Below, in pieces: positions 8,958 through 17,166 of a stretch of 64,000 bases of DNA; the first letter of the stretch is position 1; every line of letters starts with the position of its first letter. This DNA is from Leptolyngbya boryana PCC 6306 (lineage in GTDB: Bacteria > Cyanobacteriota > Cyanobacteriia > Leptolyngbyales > Leptolyngbyaceae): assembly GCF_000353285.1 (NCBI RefSeq), contig NZ_KB731324.1, positions 1,630,577 through 1,694,576 on the forward strand, written 5' to 3'. The notes beneath the pieces are model-generated. The model was not told the origin of the DNA and made no database searches. It was given only the letters and a program-made list of their open reading frames with translations. The translations under genes were made by a program, and so were the position numbers.

Positions 8958-9770
8958 ATGAAGTCTTATTTAGCTGCTGCTGTGCAAATGAACAGCTTGC
9001 CCGATCTGCAAAAGAATTTGGCGCAAGCAGAAGAATTGATCGAGATTGCAGTTCGACGAGGTGCAGAATTAATCGGCTTGCCTGAGAATTTTTCGTTTCT
9101 CGGAGATGAAGAAGGAAAAATTGCGCAAGCAGACGAGATCGCCGTTGAAAGCGAAAAGTTTCTCAAAACAATGGCGCAACGTTTCCAAGTGACAATTCTA
9201 GGTGGCGGTTATCCTGTCCCTGTTGAGCCTGGGAAGGTCTACAATACGGCGTTGCTCGTTGCTCCGAATGGAGAAGAACTTGCCCGTTACGAAAAGGTTC
9301 ACCTGTTTGACGTGAATTTGCCCGATGGTAATACGTATCGGGAATCGGCAACTGTCGTTGCAGGAACAAGAGTCCCACCGATTCATCCTTCCAAGGATCT
9401 CGGAAATATCGGTTTGTCTGTTTGCTATGACGTGAGATTTCCCGAGCTTTACCGTCAAATGACTCAGCTTGGCGCAGAAGTTCTGTTTGTTCCGGCAGCC
9501 TTTACGGCGCATACCGGAAAAGACCACTGGCAAGTATTGTTGCAAGCAAGAGCGATCGAGAATACCTGTTATGTGATTGCCCCTGCCCAAACCGGACGAC
9601 ATAATTCTCTGCGACAATCGCATGGACACGCCATGATTATTGACCCGTGGGGCGTGATCTTAGCAGATGCCGGAGAAATGACTGGAGTCGCGATCGCGGA
9701 AATTGCACCCGGTCGATTGGAGCAGGTGAGACGACAGATGCCTTCGTTGCAGCATCGGGTATTTAGTTGA
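8958..9770 (+). CDS. Carbon-nitrogen hydrolase (Nit1/Nit2-like amidase)
   Basis: A 270-residue member of the nitrilase superfamily. The catalytic triad is visible: Glu in LPENFSF (about residue 43), Lys in YEKVHLFD (about 113) and Cys in SVCYDVRFPE (about 155). The closest functional group is the Nit1/Nit2 branch, in which several members hydrolyse deaminated glutathione or omega-amides of keto acids as metabolite repair. The exact substrate here cannot be read from sequence. Length is normal. A G/C-rich repeat cassette follows 10 bases after the stop. Confidence 0.85.
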   Translation: MKSYLAAAVQMNSLPDLQKNLAQAEELIEIAVRRGAELIGLPENFSFLGDEEGKIAQADEIAVESEKFLKTMAQRFQVTILGGGYPVPVEPGKVYNTALLVAPNGEELARYEKVHLFDVNLPDGNTYRESATVVAGTRVPPIHPSKDLGNIGLSVCYDVRFPELYRQMTQLGAEVLFVPAAFTAHTGKDHWQVLLQARAIENTCYVIAPAQTGRHNSLRQSHGHAMIIDPWGVILADAGEMTGVAIAEIAPGRLEQVRRQMPSLQHRVFS

Positions 9771-9780
9771 TTGGCTTGCA

Positions 9781-9896
9781 GAAGTAGGGAGTGGGGAGTG
9801 GGGAGTAGGGTAATGCAAGCTTTGTGAAAAGGTTTGTGAAGAAGAGATAGAAGGAATGCTTCGACTCCCCACTTCCTACTCCCCACTCCCCACCCC
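9781..9896. repeat. G-rich/C-rich inverted repeat cassette B
   Basis: G-rich arm of GTAGGGAGTGGGGAGTGGGG type (9781-9810) and a C-rich complementary arm (9864-9893) separated by about 53 bases of ordinary sequence. It fills most of the space between the amidase and iminopeptidase genes and belongs to the same family as the cassettes at 1061-1160 and 29963-30015. Confidence 0.75.
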
Positions 9897-9916
9897 ACTT
9901 AACTAAGGAAACCCTC

Positions 9917-10882
9917 ATGCGCCAACTCTATCCCGCGATCGCACCGTATCAATCCGGAATGCTCCCTGTTTCCGCTCTGCATACGATCTACTACGAGCAG
10001 AGCGGCAACCCCAATGGAAAGCCAGTTGTTTTTTTGCATGGCGGCCCTGGGGGCGGCACAATTCCAACCTACCGCCAGTACTTTGATCCGTCGAAGTGGA
10101 GAATTATCCTGTTTGATCAGCGAGGAGCCGGAAAAAGTACGCCTCATGCTGAACTCAGAGAAAATACAACCTGGGATTTGGTCAGCGATATCGAGAAACT
10201 GCGATCGCATCTGAATATCGATCGCTGGTTTGTGTTTGGCGGGAGTTGGGGCAGTACTCTCTCACTCGCTTACAGTCAGACGCATCCTGATCGCTGCTTA
10301 GGATTGATTCTGCGTGGGATCTTTCTGCTGCGCCGTAAAGAGATTCTTTGGTTCTATCAAGACGGCGCAAGCTGGATTTTTCCTGATGCCTGGGAGCACT
10401 ATTTAGAGCCGATCCCGCCCGAAGAACGAGACGATATGATTTCGGCTTATTATCGTCGGTTGACCAGCAAAGATGCAGAGATTCGCTCAACTGCGGCGAA
10501 AGCTTGGTCAGTCTGGGAAGGCACAACCAGCCGATTAATTGTTGATCCAAGTTTGCAGAGTAAATTTGCCGACGATGAATTTGCCGACGCATTCGCCCGG
10601 ATTGAGTGTCACTACTTTATCAATCGGGGATTTTTTGAAACCGACGATCAGCTTTTGCAGAACTGCGATCGCATTGCTCACATTCCCACAGTGATTGTGC
10701 AAGGGCGGTATGATGTCGTCTGCCCCATGACTTCGGCATGGGCACTTCATAAAGCTTTGCCAGAGTCGGAATTGATTGTTGTGCCCGATGCAGGACACTC
10801 CATGATGGAAGCTGGAATTCTGAGTGCATTAATCGATGCTACGGATAGATTTGTAGCGCAGAAAACCAATGGAAAAATATAG
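9917..10882 (+). CDS. pip: Proline iminopeptidase
   Basis: A 321-residue alpha/beta hydrolase of peptidase family S33 that removes N-terminal proline from peptides. Seen are the oxyanion motif HGGPGGGT (about residues 40-47), the nucleophile elbow GGSWGSTLSL with Ser near residue 112, the acid in GRYDVVCP and the His in DAGHSMMEAG near the C-terminus. The cap region REILWFYQDGASWIFPDAW is typical of the prolyl iminopeptidase subgroup. Start ATG at 9917 has AAGGAAA upstream. Cytosolic; no signal peptide. Confidence 0.95.
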   Translation: MRQLYPAIAPYQSGMLPVSALHTIYYEQSGNPNGKPVVFLHGGPGGGTIPTYRQYFDPSKWRIILFDQRGAGKSTPHAELRENTTWDLVSDIEKLRSHLNIDRWFVFGGSWGSTLSLAYSQTHPDRCLGLILRGIFLLRRKEILWFYQDGASWIFPDAWEHYLEPIPPEERDDMISAYYRRLTSKDAEIRSTAAKAWSVWEGTTSRLIVDPSLQSKFADDEFADAFARIECHYFINRGFFETDDQLLQNCDRIAHIPTVIVQGRYDVVCPMTSAWALHKALPESELIVVPDAGHSMMEAGILSALIDATDRFVAQKTNGKI

Positions 10883-11124
10883 GGGTAGAGGATTGTAACT
10901 CTCGATTGCGCCCGATTGATCGTCCTATAAGTATAAGTAGATTCAATCATGGTGATTTATTAGGAATCACGTTCAGCGATCGCGCCAAATAGCGGGTTTA
11001 ACTCGCAAGTTTTCCCGTAGTATCAGAATTGGAACGAACTTGGTTACTCAACTATTGATTGGGAAAACTTAAGTCTCGGAATTTTTGGCAAATTTGCCGC
11101 TTCTACAATAGAGAGGATCACCGA

Positions 11125-11424
11125 ATGCCTAGTTTTAAGGTCACATTAATCAACGAAACTGAAGGGCTGAACACCACGATCGAAGTACCTGATGATGAGT
11201 ACATCTTAGATGCGGCTGAAGAGCAAGGCATTGACTTGCCTTACTCCTGCCGTGCAGGTGCTTGCTCAACCTGTGCAGGTAAGATCACTGCTGGAACTGT
11301 TGACCAATCTGATCAGTCGTTCTTGGATGATGATCAAATTCAAGCAGGTTATGTGTTGACCTGTGTGGCTTACCCCACATCGGACTGCACGATCTTGACT
11401 CACCAAGAAGAAGATCTCTACTAG
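11125..11424 (+). CDS. petF: Plant-type [2Fe-2S] ferredoxin
   Basis: A 99-residue ferredoxin carrying electrons from photosystem I to FNR and other acceptors. Cluster ligands are the first three cysteines in [10 protein letters not shown] and the fourth in [11 protein letters not shown] (CxxxxCxxC, then C about 30 residues on). The start at 11125 (MPSFKVTL) is chosen because GAGAGGA lies just upstream and it matches the usual cyanobacterial ferredoxin I N-terminus; an in-frame ATG at 11059 would add 22 residues unlike any ferredoxin. The acidic surface and terminal EEDLY match photosynthetic PetF. It ends at a strong terminator. Confidence 0.97.
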   Translation: MPSFKVTLINETEGLNTTIEVPDDEYILDAAEEQGIDLPYSCRAGACSTCAGKITAGTVDQSDQSFLDDDQIQAGYVLTCVAYPTSDCTILTHQEEDLY

Positions 11425-11500
11425 TTCTCAGCAAAACAGGGAGCCACGTTCCGCTTCTCACGTTCGTTCTCCCCGTCTTAGTGATTTCTAGTGTTTTAAG

Positions 11501-11533
11501 CAGAACTCTCGATATGAGAGTTCTGTTTTGTTT
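11501..11533 (+). terminator. Intrinsic terminator downstream of petF
   Basis: CAGAACTCTC and GAGAGTTCTG form a perfect ten-base stem around a five-base loop, followed by TTTTGTTTT. It lies about 75 bases after the ferredoxin stop. Confidence 0.88.
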
Positions 11534-11550
11534 TGGCACGATCTCAGCAT

Positions 11551-13179
11551 CTAACGAGCAGAGGTTTGCTCAGTGGAATGATCACGCCAGATCGTGATCG
11601 AATTATTGATTGGCTGTAACTGGGTTCCAGGGAAATAGAAGCTGAGAATGCGATCGCTCGACCATCCCAATCGACCCAAGTTGTACGACCCAACTTGACT
11701 CATCCCAACTCCATGTCCAAATCCACCCCCGGTAAAGATAAAGCCCTTGACTCTGTTTTTATCCATCCAAGCATCGACATGAAATAGAGTACTCGCAGGC
11801 GCTTCAAATACCGTTTGAATATCATCTTTTTCAAGCTCGATCGTGCCTGCATCAGTGATGATAGCGGATTTGAGAATGCGTCCTCCATTCGATCGCGCTA
11901 AAACTTTGATGTTTTGAATCGTCTTGAAGTTTATCAAGGGGTGACGAATTGCAGTAAGGTACTCGCGAAGCTCTTGATTCAATTGCGCCATTGGCACTTC
12001 ATAGCGCCAGCGGAACATATCCGTTCCATCTTCGTTAAATCCCTTCTTCTGCTTGAGAAACTCGCGGAAATTGCGCTCATCGGCAAGGGTGCGATTTTGT
12101 ATATCCCACATCGGTTTGACCGAATCTACGACTGTTCTAAGATAGGGACGATCCCAGCCGTGCCAGATATCGTTAAAGCCAGAAGTGACCCCGCCACTCG
12201 TTGACGAGTACACAGCATCCACCAGTTCATTTTGGTAAGTCAACACCAACCCGCGCGTTGCGGAGATCGCTTTATCGGTTGAAGCTGCTGCCCCATCTAA
12301 GCCCCGGTAAACCTGACATTGAGTGGTGGCACAGAGTTGATAATTGTCGATCGCAAATCGCCGTATATTTCTCAGAGCATAGGTTCGCGCTAAGACCGCT
12401 TGCGCTTCTAGAACAGGTTGCGGTGCCCATGTTCCAATTTCATGCGGGACAACCCCTCTTAGATAAGTCTCAATCCCAACAAAATTCACTAAGGTGTAAT
12501 TGCCATAGGCATTGGGTTGAATTCTGAGCGCGCCACCGTAGGGACGGTTAGGATTGTCATCTTTTTCTCGATCGACTTGAATCACATTTGATCCCGATGA
12601 GATATCCAGGACATCTCGGGTATATCGAAACCCATTGATCACCCAAGTTGGGCGAGGCACTTCTTTCATCGTCCGACTTTCAATCCGTGCGGTTTGAATG
12701 CCTTTGGCTTGCAAGCTTTGCAGCAGCAACCGTCGGAGTAACGGCGTATTATAGACCTCTCGTTTTGCCCAAACTTGCCAACGTTCCGGTTGAGCAATTT
12801 CAACTTCAATCCCTTGTTTTCGCCATTCCTGAGCCTGATCTTCAGCAGATTCAAAGCTGCGATGGGTACTAAACACAACGCGCTCATCGGTCACAGGTTC
12901 AGACAGAGACTGTGTTGCAATCTCCAGCTTCAACTCCTGAGCCGTTAACGTTTCAGGCTTGCCATTCGTATCAAATCGAACCGTTAAGCGATCTCCCGGA
13001 TTCGCTTTGAGCGTCAGAGTATCTTTGGCGCGATCGCCGAATCGTTGCACAATTCCAACCTGGATTCCAACGTCCTGTTGTGCAGCAGCCGGGGTAGCAA
13101 ACCCAATCAAACAAGTTAAACCAAGAGCGATCCGGGTCAGGGGTTTAAGAGAAATGAATGTCAGAGCCAAGGGGGTCAA
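11551..13179 (-). CDS. SpoIID/LytB domain protein, exported
   Basis: A 542-residue protein with a signal peptide (hydrophobic core about residues 15-30, cleavage likely after PAAAQ). The C-terminal half matches SpoIID/LytB: VVPHEIGTW with the presumed catalytic Glu, QAVLARTYAL, CQVYRGLDG, SSTSGG and the closing GGGFGHGVGMSQVGSYNLG. SpoIID of Bacillus is a peptidoglycan lytic transglycosylase; cyanobacterial homologues do not sporulate and are presumed to act on peptidoglycan in the periplasm. The N-terminal half has a SPOR-like FSTHRSFESAEDQAQEWRKQG segment. It faces petF and the terminator at 11501. Confidence 0.88.
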   Translation of the reverse strand: MTPLALTFISLKPLTRIALGLTCLIGFATPAAAQQDVGIQVGIVQRFGDRAKDTLTLKANPGDRLTVRFDTNGKPETLTAQELKLEIATQSLSEPVTDERVVFSTHRSFESAEDQAQEWRKQGIEVEIAQPERWQVWAKREVYNTPLLRRLLLQSLQAKGIQTARIESRTMKEVPRPTWVINGFRYTRDVLDISSGSNVIQVDREKDDNPNRPYGGALRIQPNAYGNYTLVNFVGIETYLRGVVPHEIGTWAPQPVLEAQAVLARTYALRNIRRFAIDNYQLCATTQCQVYRGLDGAAASTDKAISATRGLVLTYQNELVDAVYSSTSGGVTSGFNDIWHGWDRPYLRTVVDSVKPMWDIQNRTLADERNFREFLKQKKGFNEDGTDMFRWRYEVPMAQLNQELREYLTAIRHPLINFKTIQNIKVLARSNGGRILKSAIITDAGTIELEKDDIQTVFEAPASTLFHVDAWMDKNRVKGFIFTGGGFGHGVGMSQVGSYNLGRLGWSSDRILSFYFPGTQLQPINNSITIWRDHSTEQTSAR

Positions 13180-13354
13180 GCCTCCGATTCGCGAGGTGGC
13201 ATAGGTGAAAATCTGTAATCGATTGTAGTGGGATTTCCCAAGATCAGTTGTGTGTCATCAATTTTCGTCATCGTGTTCTTCTGCTCCGGAGATCCATGCA
13301 AAAGCTACATGAGCTGAAACACTTGTCCAGATTTGAGCAACTTCACACAATAGA

Positions 13355-13383
13355 TTGCAAGTCGTAGTCATTATGAGTATGAT
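13355..13383 (+). promoter_or_regulatory. Sigma-70-type promoter upstream of sulfiredoxin
   Basis: TTGCAA (13355-13360) and TATGAT (13378-13383) with a 17-base spacer, giving a transcript start about 20 bases before the sulfiredoxin ATG. The match to consensus is good but untested. TCAT-N7-ATGA overlaps the -10 box and could be a weak operator. Confidence 0.5.
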
Positions 13384-13410
13384 ATAGAGGTCAGGTGAGG
13401 ACAGACATTT

Positions 13411-13671
13411 ATGAGAATTGAAGAAATCCCCATCCATCAGATTCGCCGTCCTTTATTTCGACAAAATGACCAAGAGAAAGTCAGAGATCTGATGACCTCG
13501 ATCGCTGAAATTGGACTTCAAGAACCGATCGATGTTTTAGAAGTAGACGGACAATTTTACGGATTTTCAGGCTGTCATCGCTACGAAGCTTGTAGCCGCC
13601 TCGGACATGAAACAATTTTGTGTCGCATCCGACGTGCGCCAAGAGCGGTTCTTAAGCAACATTTAGCCTAG
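13411..13671 (+). CDS. srx: Sulfiredoxin
   Basis: An 86-residue ParB-fold protein that uses ATP to reduce cysteine sulfinic acid in over-oxidised 2-Cys peroxiredoxins. The signature FSGCHRYEACSRLGH (about residues 50-64) holds the catalytic Cys in the GCHR motif, and the N-terminal IPIHQIRRPLFRQND and LMTSIAEIGLQEPIDV are the ParB/Srx substrate-binding strands. The GCHR cysteine separates it from ParB partition proteins. Length fits the short cyanobacterial enzymes. It stands 51 bases upstream of a Dps gene in the same direction, so both may be made together under oxidative stress. Confidence 0.9.
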   Translation: MRIEEIPIHQIRRPLFRQNDQEKVRDLMTSIAEIGLQEPIDVLEVDGQFYGFSGCHRYEACSRLGHETILCRIRRAPRAVLKQHLA

Positions 13672-13722
13672 AGATCAAGTTTGCTGCGAGATAATTTAAG
13701 TTAGACAGATCAGGAGAAAACT

Positions 13723-14199
13723 ATGGTAAGTCAAGTGTCGATTGGAATTGAAGACACCAAGCGTCAAGAGATTGCAGAAGGTCTATCGCGATTGTTGGCG
13801 GATACCTATACGTTGTATTTGAAAACTCATAACTTTCATTGGAACGTCACGGGTCCAATGTTCCAAACCTTGCATTTGATGTTTGAGACGCAATATACCG
13901 AACTGGCGTTAGCAGTCGATTTGATTGCTGAGCGAATTCGGGCACTGGGATATCCTGCTCCCGGAACCTACAGCGAATATGCTAAGCTAAGCTCGATCGC
14001 TGAAACTCCTGGCGTTCCCAAAGCTCATGACATGATCAAATTGTTGGTCGAAGGTCAAGAAGCCGTCGTGAGAACCGCTCGATCGCTCTTTCCTTTAGTC
14101 GATGAAGCGAATGATGAACCGACTGCGGATTTGTTAACACAAAGAATGCAGGTACATGAAAAAACCGCTTGGATGCTGCGGAGTTTGTTAGAAGCTTAA
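13723..14199 (+). CDS. dps: Dps-family ferritin-like protein
   Basis: A 158-residue four-helix protein that stores iron, consumes peroxide and forms a 12-subunit shell. The intersubunit ferroxidase ligands are visible in the first helix ([10 protein letters not shown]) and second helix ([12 protein letters not shown]); the second-helix motif [18 protein letters not shown] is standard. AGGAG eleven bases before the ATG sets the start. A perfect 11-bp hairpin follows the gene. The sulfiredoxin gene lies immediately upstream. Confidence 0.93.
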   Translation: MVSQVSIGIEDTKRQEIAEGLSRLLADTYTLYLKTHNFHWNVTGPMFQTLHLMFETQYTELALAVDLIAERIRALGYPAPGTYSEYAKLSSIAETPGVPKAHDMIKLLVEGQEAVVRTARSLFPLVDEANDEPTADLLTQRMQVHEKTAWMLRSLLEA

Positions 14200-14209
14200 T
14201 CAGGTTTGC

Positions 14210-14250
14210 CAAGCCTTCAGGACTGAGATTCTGAAGGCTTGAGTTTGGTA
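14210..14250 (+). terminator. Hairpin terminator after dps
   Basis: CAAGCCTTCAG (14210-14220) pairs perfectly with CTGAAGGCTTG (14231-14241) around a ten-base loop, starting eleven bases after the dps stop. The tract behind it (AGTTTGGTAG) is only moderately T-rich. Confidence 0.6.
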
Positions 14251-14606
14251 GAAACAAAATCTACCGATTGAGAGTCATGCATTTCCTGATTCAGTCATTA
14301 GAATGTGCACATAGTTAATGAGCACTGAAGGCTCGGTTTCTCCACATTTTGCGACACAACACCTTTTAACCTTGCTCCCAAGGCAATTGGTAAAAAAGAT
14401 TAAGAATTGCATCGTTTCTTAGACTTGTTGCGTTCGCTACTTTGGGGTTCAATTCAGTCAGTTAACATGGCAAAGACTGAGTATAAGTATCGGATTTAAC
14501 ATTGTCTGGAATGCTGATCTCCGTGAGGTGGAGATATTAGCAGCAAAATTAGCGGTGAAAGATTAAGAAAAGGTTTAGAATCATATGTGGTGATTGGAGG
14601 ACAATT
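14251..14606. other. Long leader region before the DUF1815 gene
   Basis: About 355 bases with no credible gene. GCTGATCTCC (14513 on) pairs with GGAGATATTAGC (to about 14541) as a stem-loop with loop GTGAGGT, about 70 bases before the start codon. GGAGG at 14596-14600 lies six bases from the GTG. The stem could be a leader regulatory element or the 3' end of an upstream RNA. Confidence 0.4.
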
Positions 14607-14957
14607 GTGTTCTTAAGACTTGCAGAACAGCACCGTCAATTCGTCAAAGACTTGGTTATGAATCTCCAGGCTTTGGCGACTGTATTGGAGAACCGGGGAT
14701 ATCTGGCATCCTGTTATACCTGTGGCGGTCAAATGAATAGCGCATCGTTTATGGTGAGCCTCGGCAACAACCATCTGATTCGATTTTTGGTGTCCGATTA
14801 CGGCATTACCTGGACGGAAATGAGAGACGATCGCGAATTGATGAAACTTGAAGGAGCCGAGGCAATCAGCCAGCTTCAAGAATTAGCGAATCTGGTGAAA
14901 TATCAGATCAAGCCCTCTGAGTATCGTCCTACCGCAGCGGTAGAAAGCGTAATTTAG
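14607..14957 (+). CDS. DUF1815 family protein
   Basis: A 116-residue protein of a family restricted to cyanobacteria. The stretches VMNLQALATVLENRGYLASC, YTCGGQMNSASFMVSLG and HLIRFLVSDYGITWTEM are characteristic. Two cysteines (SCYTCGG, CxxC) may be functional. No activity is known. The GTG start is set by GGAGG at 14596-14600 with ideal spacing. Cytosolic. Confidence 0.8.
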   Translation: MFLRLAEQHRQFVKDLVMNLQALATVLENRGYLASCYTCGGQMNSASFMVSLGNNHLIRFLVSDYGITWTEMRDDRELMKLEGAEAISQLQELANLVKYQIKPSEYRPTAAVESVI

Positions 14958-15113
14958 ACTGGGATCGGTTGCCTAGTCGTGATCCCCTCATTTCTGTTGG
15001 TGCGCTTTCAGTGAGATAATTCAACAGAAAGTGAGGCGCATCCTTGCACAAAACCTGGTGCTCCTCATCGTGCATCGTTTTACAGCGCTTTGTGGCTGTT
15101 GTGTAAGGGTACT

Positions 15114-15995
15114 ATGGTTTCTGATTCAGCTTGGCAGCATCAATTCATTGAAGCGAATGCGATTCGCTTGCACTACGTGACGCAGGGAGAAGGAGAGTTA
15201 GTCCTTCTGCTGCATGGATTTCCTGAGTTTTGGTATTCGTGGCGCTACCAAATTCCAGCTTTAGCAAAGCATTTCAAGGTGGTTGTTCCAGATCTTAGAG
15301 GCTACAACGATTCAGAAAAGCCAAAGAGTGGATACGATCTTGATACATTGAGTACCGATGTTCGGAGTTTAATTGAGCGATTGGGCTACTCGCGTGCTCA
15401 CATTGTTGGGCATGATTGGGGTGGCGCGATCGCGTGGCGATTGGCTCAGCAGTTCCCGAATTTTATCGATCGATTGGCATTATTAAGCGCTCCCCATCCG
15501 CAGCGATTTGCCAAAGATTTGCTCAGCAATTTGGATCAGTTGCGGCGGAGTTGGTATGTGTTGGCGTTTCAGGTTCCCAATCTGCCGGAATGGCTCATTC
15601 AGTTAAATCTGAGAGAATTTGTGCGCAATATGTTCCAGGAGCAAGCGGTGCGGAAAGGCGCGTTTACTCAAGAGCAGATTCAGCAATATCAAGCGGCGTT
15701 GCAAAAACCAGGAGCACTGGCGGCGGCTGTGAATTCTTATCGGCAATTATTTTTGTCGGGGAATTGGATCGATTGGATGCGATCGCCGGATCCGATTTCT
15801 GTACCGACTCTTGTACTGTGGGGTGACGAGGATTCAATTCTCAGTCCAAAATTGATGGATGGAATTGAGCAGTGGATTTCGGCTCCATTTCAGTTCAAGC
15901 TGATTCCACACTGTGGGCACTGGATTCAACAGGAAGCTCCTCAGACTGTGAATCGGGAATTGCTGCAATTTCTACGCAGTCCCGCTTTGGCATAG
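15114..15995 (+). CDS. Alpha/beta hydrolase, epoxide-hydrolase-like
   Basis: About 293 residues from the ATG at 15114 (MVSDSAWQHQ); a GTG at 15090 would add eight residues of no family likeness. Seen are the oxyanion motif LLHGFPEFWYSW, the nucleophile elbow VGHDWGGAIAW with Asp in place of Ser, a second acid in WGDEDSIL and the catalytic His in HCGHWIQQE. An Asp nucleophile points to epoxide hydrolases and haloacid dehalogenases rather than esterases. The HGFPE motif favours epoxide hydrolase. Natural substrate unknown. It stands alone. Confidence 0.85.
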   Translation: MVSDSAWQHQFIEANAIRLHYVTQGEGELVLLLHGFPEFWYSWRYQIPALAKHFKVVVPDLRGYNDSEKPKSGYDLDTLSTDVRSLIERLGYSRAHIVGHDWGGAIAWRLAQQFPNFIDRLALLSAPHPQRFAKDLLSNLDQLRRSWYVLAFQVPNLPEWLIQLNLREFVRNMFQEQAVRKGAFTQEQIQQYQAALQKPGALAAAVNSYRQLFLSGNWIDWMRSPDPISVPTLVLWGDEDSILSPKLMDGIEQWISAPFQFKLIPHCGHWIQQEAPQTVNRELLQFLRSPALA

Positions 15996-16202
15996 CTGCT
16001 AATTTAACGAAAGCCCAGTGTGCCTAAAATATGATCACGTCAGCGATCGCCAATCCTCATAATTTTGGAAGCAGCGAGTCTCGTGCGATCGATTCGGCTT
16101 GGAAAGATTTCGGAAAGGTCTTTCATTAAAATCTAGCCTTTTCGTGGCTTGAGCAACGCTGCCTTTTAATCTGTTGGCTGCCCGGCATGGAACTGATTTA
16201 GA

Positions 16203-17117
16203 ATGCGAACCCGTCAGGAAGCGAAACGACTGCACACTCAACTGACGATTGTTTTAGCGATCGGGATTCTCTCCGTCTCAACCGCTGCAATTCTGATTCG
16301 ACTGGCAACAAACACTGCTGGAACTTCCACGGTTGGATTTAGCCTGGTTTTAGCAGCATCTCGATTATCGATCGCGGCTTTCACCCTGATTCCCACCTGG
16401 CGATCGTTTCAACCGAGTTCACCAACTGCTGTGAAATTCGCAATTGGAGCAGGGATTGCCTTAGCGGTGCATTTTGCAGCTTGGATTTCGTCTTTGTCGT
16501 TTACGTCGATCACCGCTTCAACAACATTAGTCACGACCAATCCCATTTGGGTCGCGATCGTCAGTTGGATTTGGTTCAAAGATAAACCGAGCCGAGCGAC
16601 ATTCTGGGGCATTGCAATCGCCATGATCGGCGGAATGCTAATCGGGTTCAACAGTACAAGCCAAGGAGGAACCAATCCACTGTTAGGAAATGGACTGGCG
16701 ATCGTTGGAGCTTGGGCAGCAAGTTTCTATTTATTGCTAGGAACAGAAGCGCAACGACGAGGATTGAGCGTGAAAAGCTATATTGCGATCGCTTACAGTG
16801 TTGCTGCGATCGCGCTGTTTCCTTTGCCGTTTTTATTTGGGGCATCTTATCTCGGCTATCCCAGTGCCACGTATCTCTGCATTCTCCTTCTGGCGATCTT
16901 TCCGCAACTGATTGGACATACCAGCTTTAACTGGGCAATGCGGCATTTGCCACCCACGATTGTCACGTTGATAATTTTGCTAGAGCCGGTGGGATCGACA
17001 ATTTTAGCGATCGCATTTTTCCGAGAACTCCCTGGAATACAGGTGATTTTCGGCGCGATCGTCTTATTAGTCGGTGTAGCTGTGGCAATTTTGGGGAATT
17101 CTGAAAAAGTGTCCTGA
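16203..17117 (+). CDS. EamA-family (DMT) transporter
   Basis: A 304-residue inner-membrane protein with ten hydrophobic segments in two homologous halves of five, the drug/metabolite transporter layout. Family features include ITASTTLVTTNPIWVAIVSW at the end of the first half, WFKDKPSRATFWGIAIAMIGG and the second-half TLIILLEPVGSTILAIAFFRE. Substrate cannot be predicted; relatives export amino acids or other small metabolites. GGAAC precedes the ATG. Its terminator lies inside the 3' end of the convergent gene. Confidence 0.85.
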   Translation: MRTRQEAKRLHTQLTIVLAIGILSVSTAAILIRLATNTAGTSTVGFSLVLAASRLSIAAFTLIPTWRSFQPSSPTAVKFAIGAGIALAVHFAAWISSLSFTSITASTTLVTTNPIWVAIVSWIWFKDKPSRATFWGIAIAMIGGMLIGFNSTSQGGTNPLLGNGLAIVGAWAASFYLLLGTEAQRRGLSVKSYIAIAYSVAAIALFPLPFLFGASYLGYPSATYLCILLLAIFPQLIGHTSFNWAMRHLPPTIVTLIILLEPVGSTILAIAFFRELPGIQVIFGAIVLLVGVAVAILGNSEKVS

Positions 17118-17166
17118 TTTACATGGAACCTTCGGTATAGGGAATTGGTAGATGCACCCTGATTAA

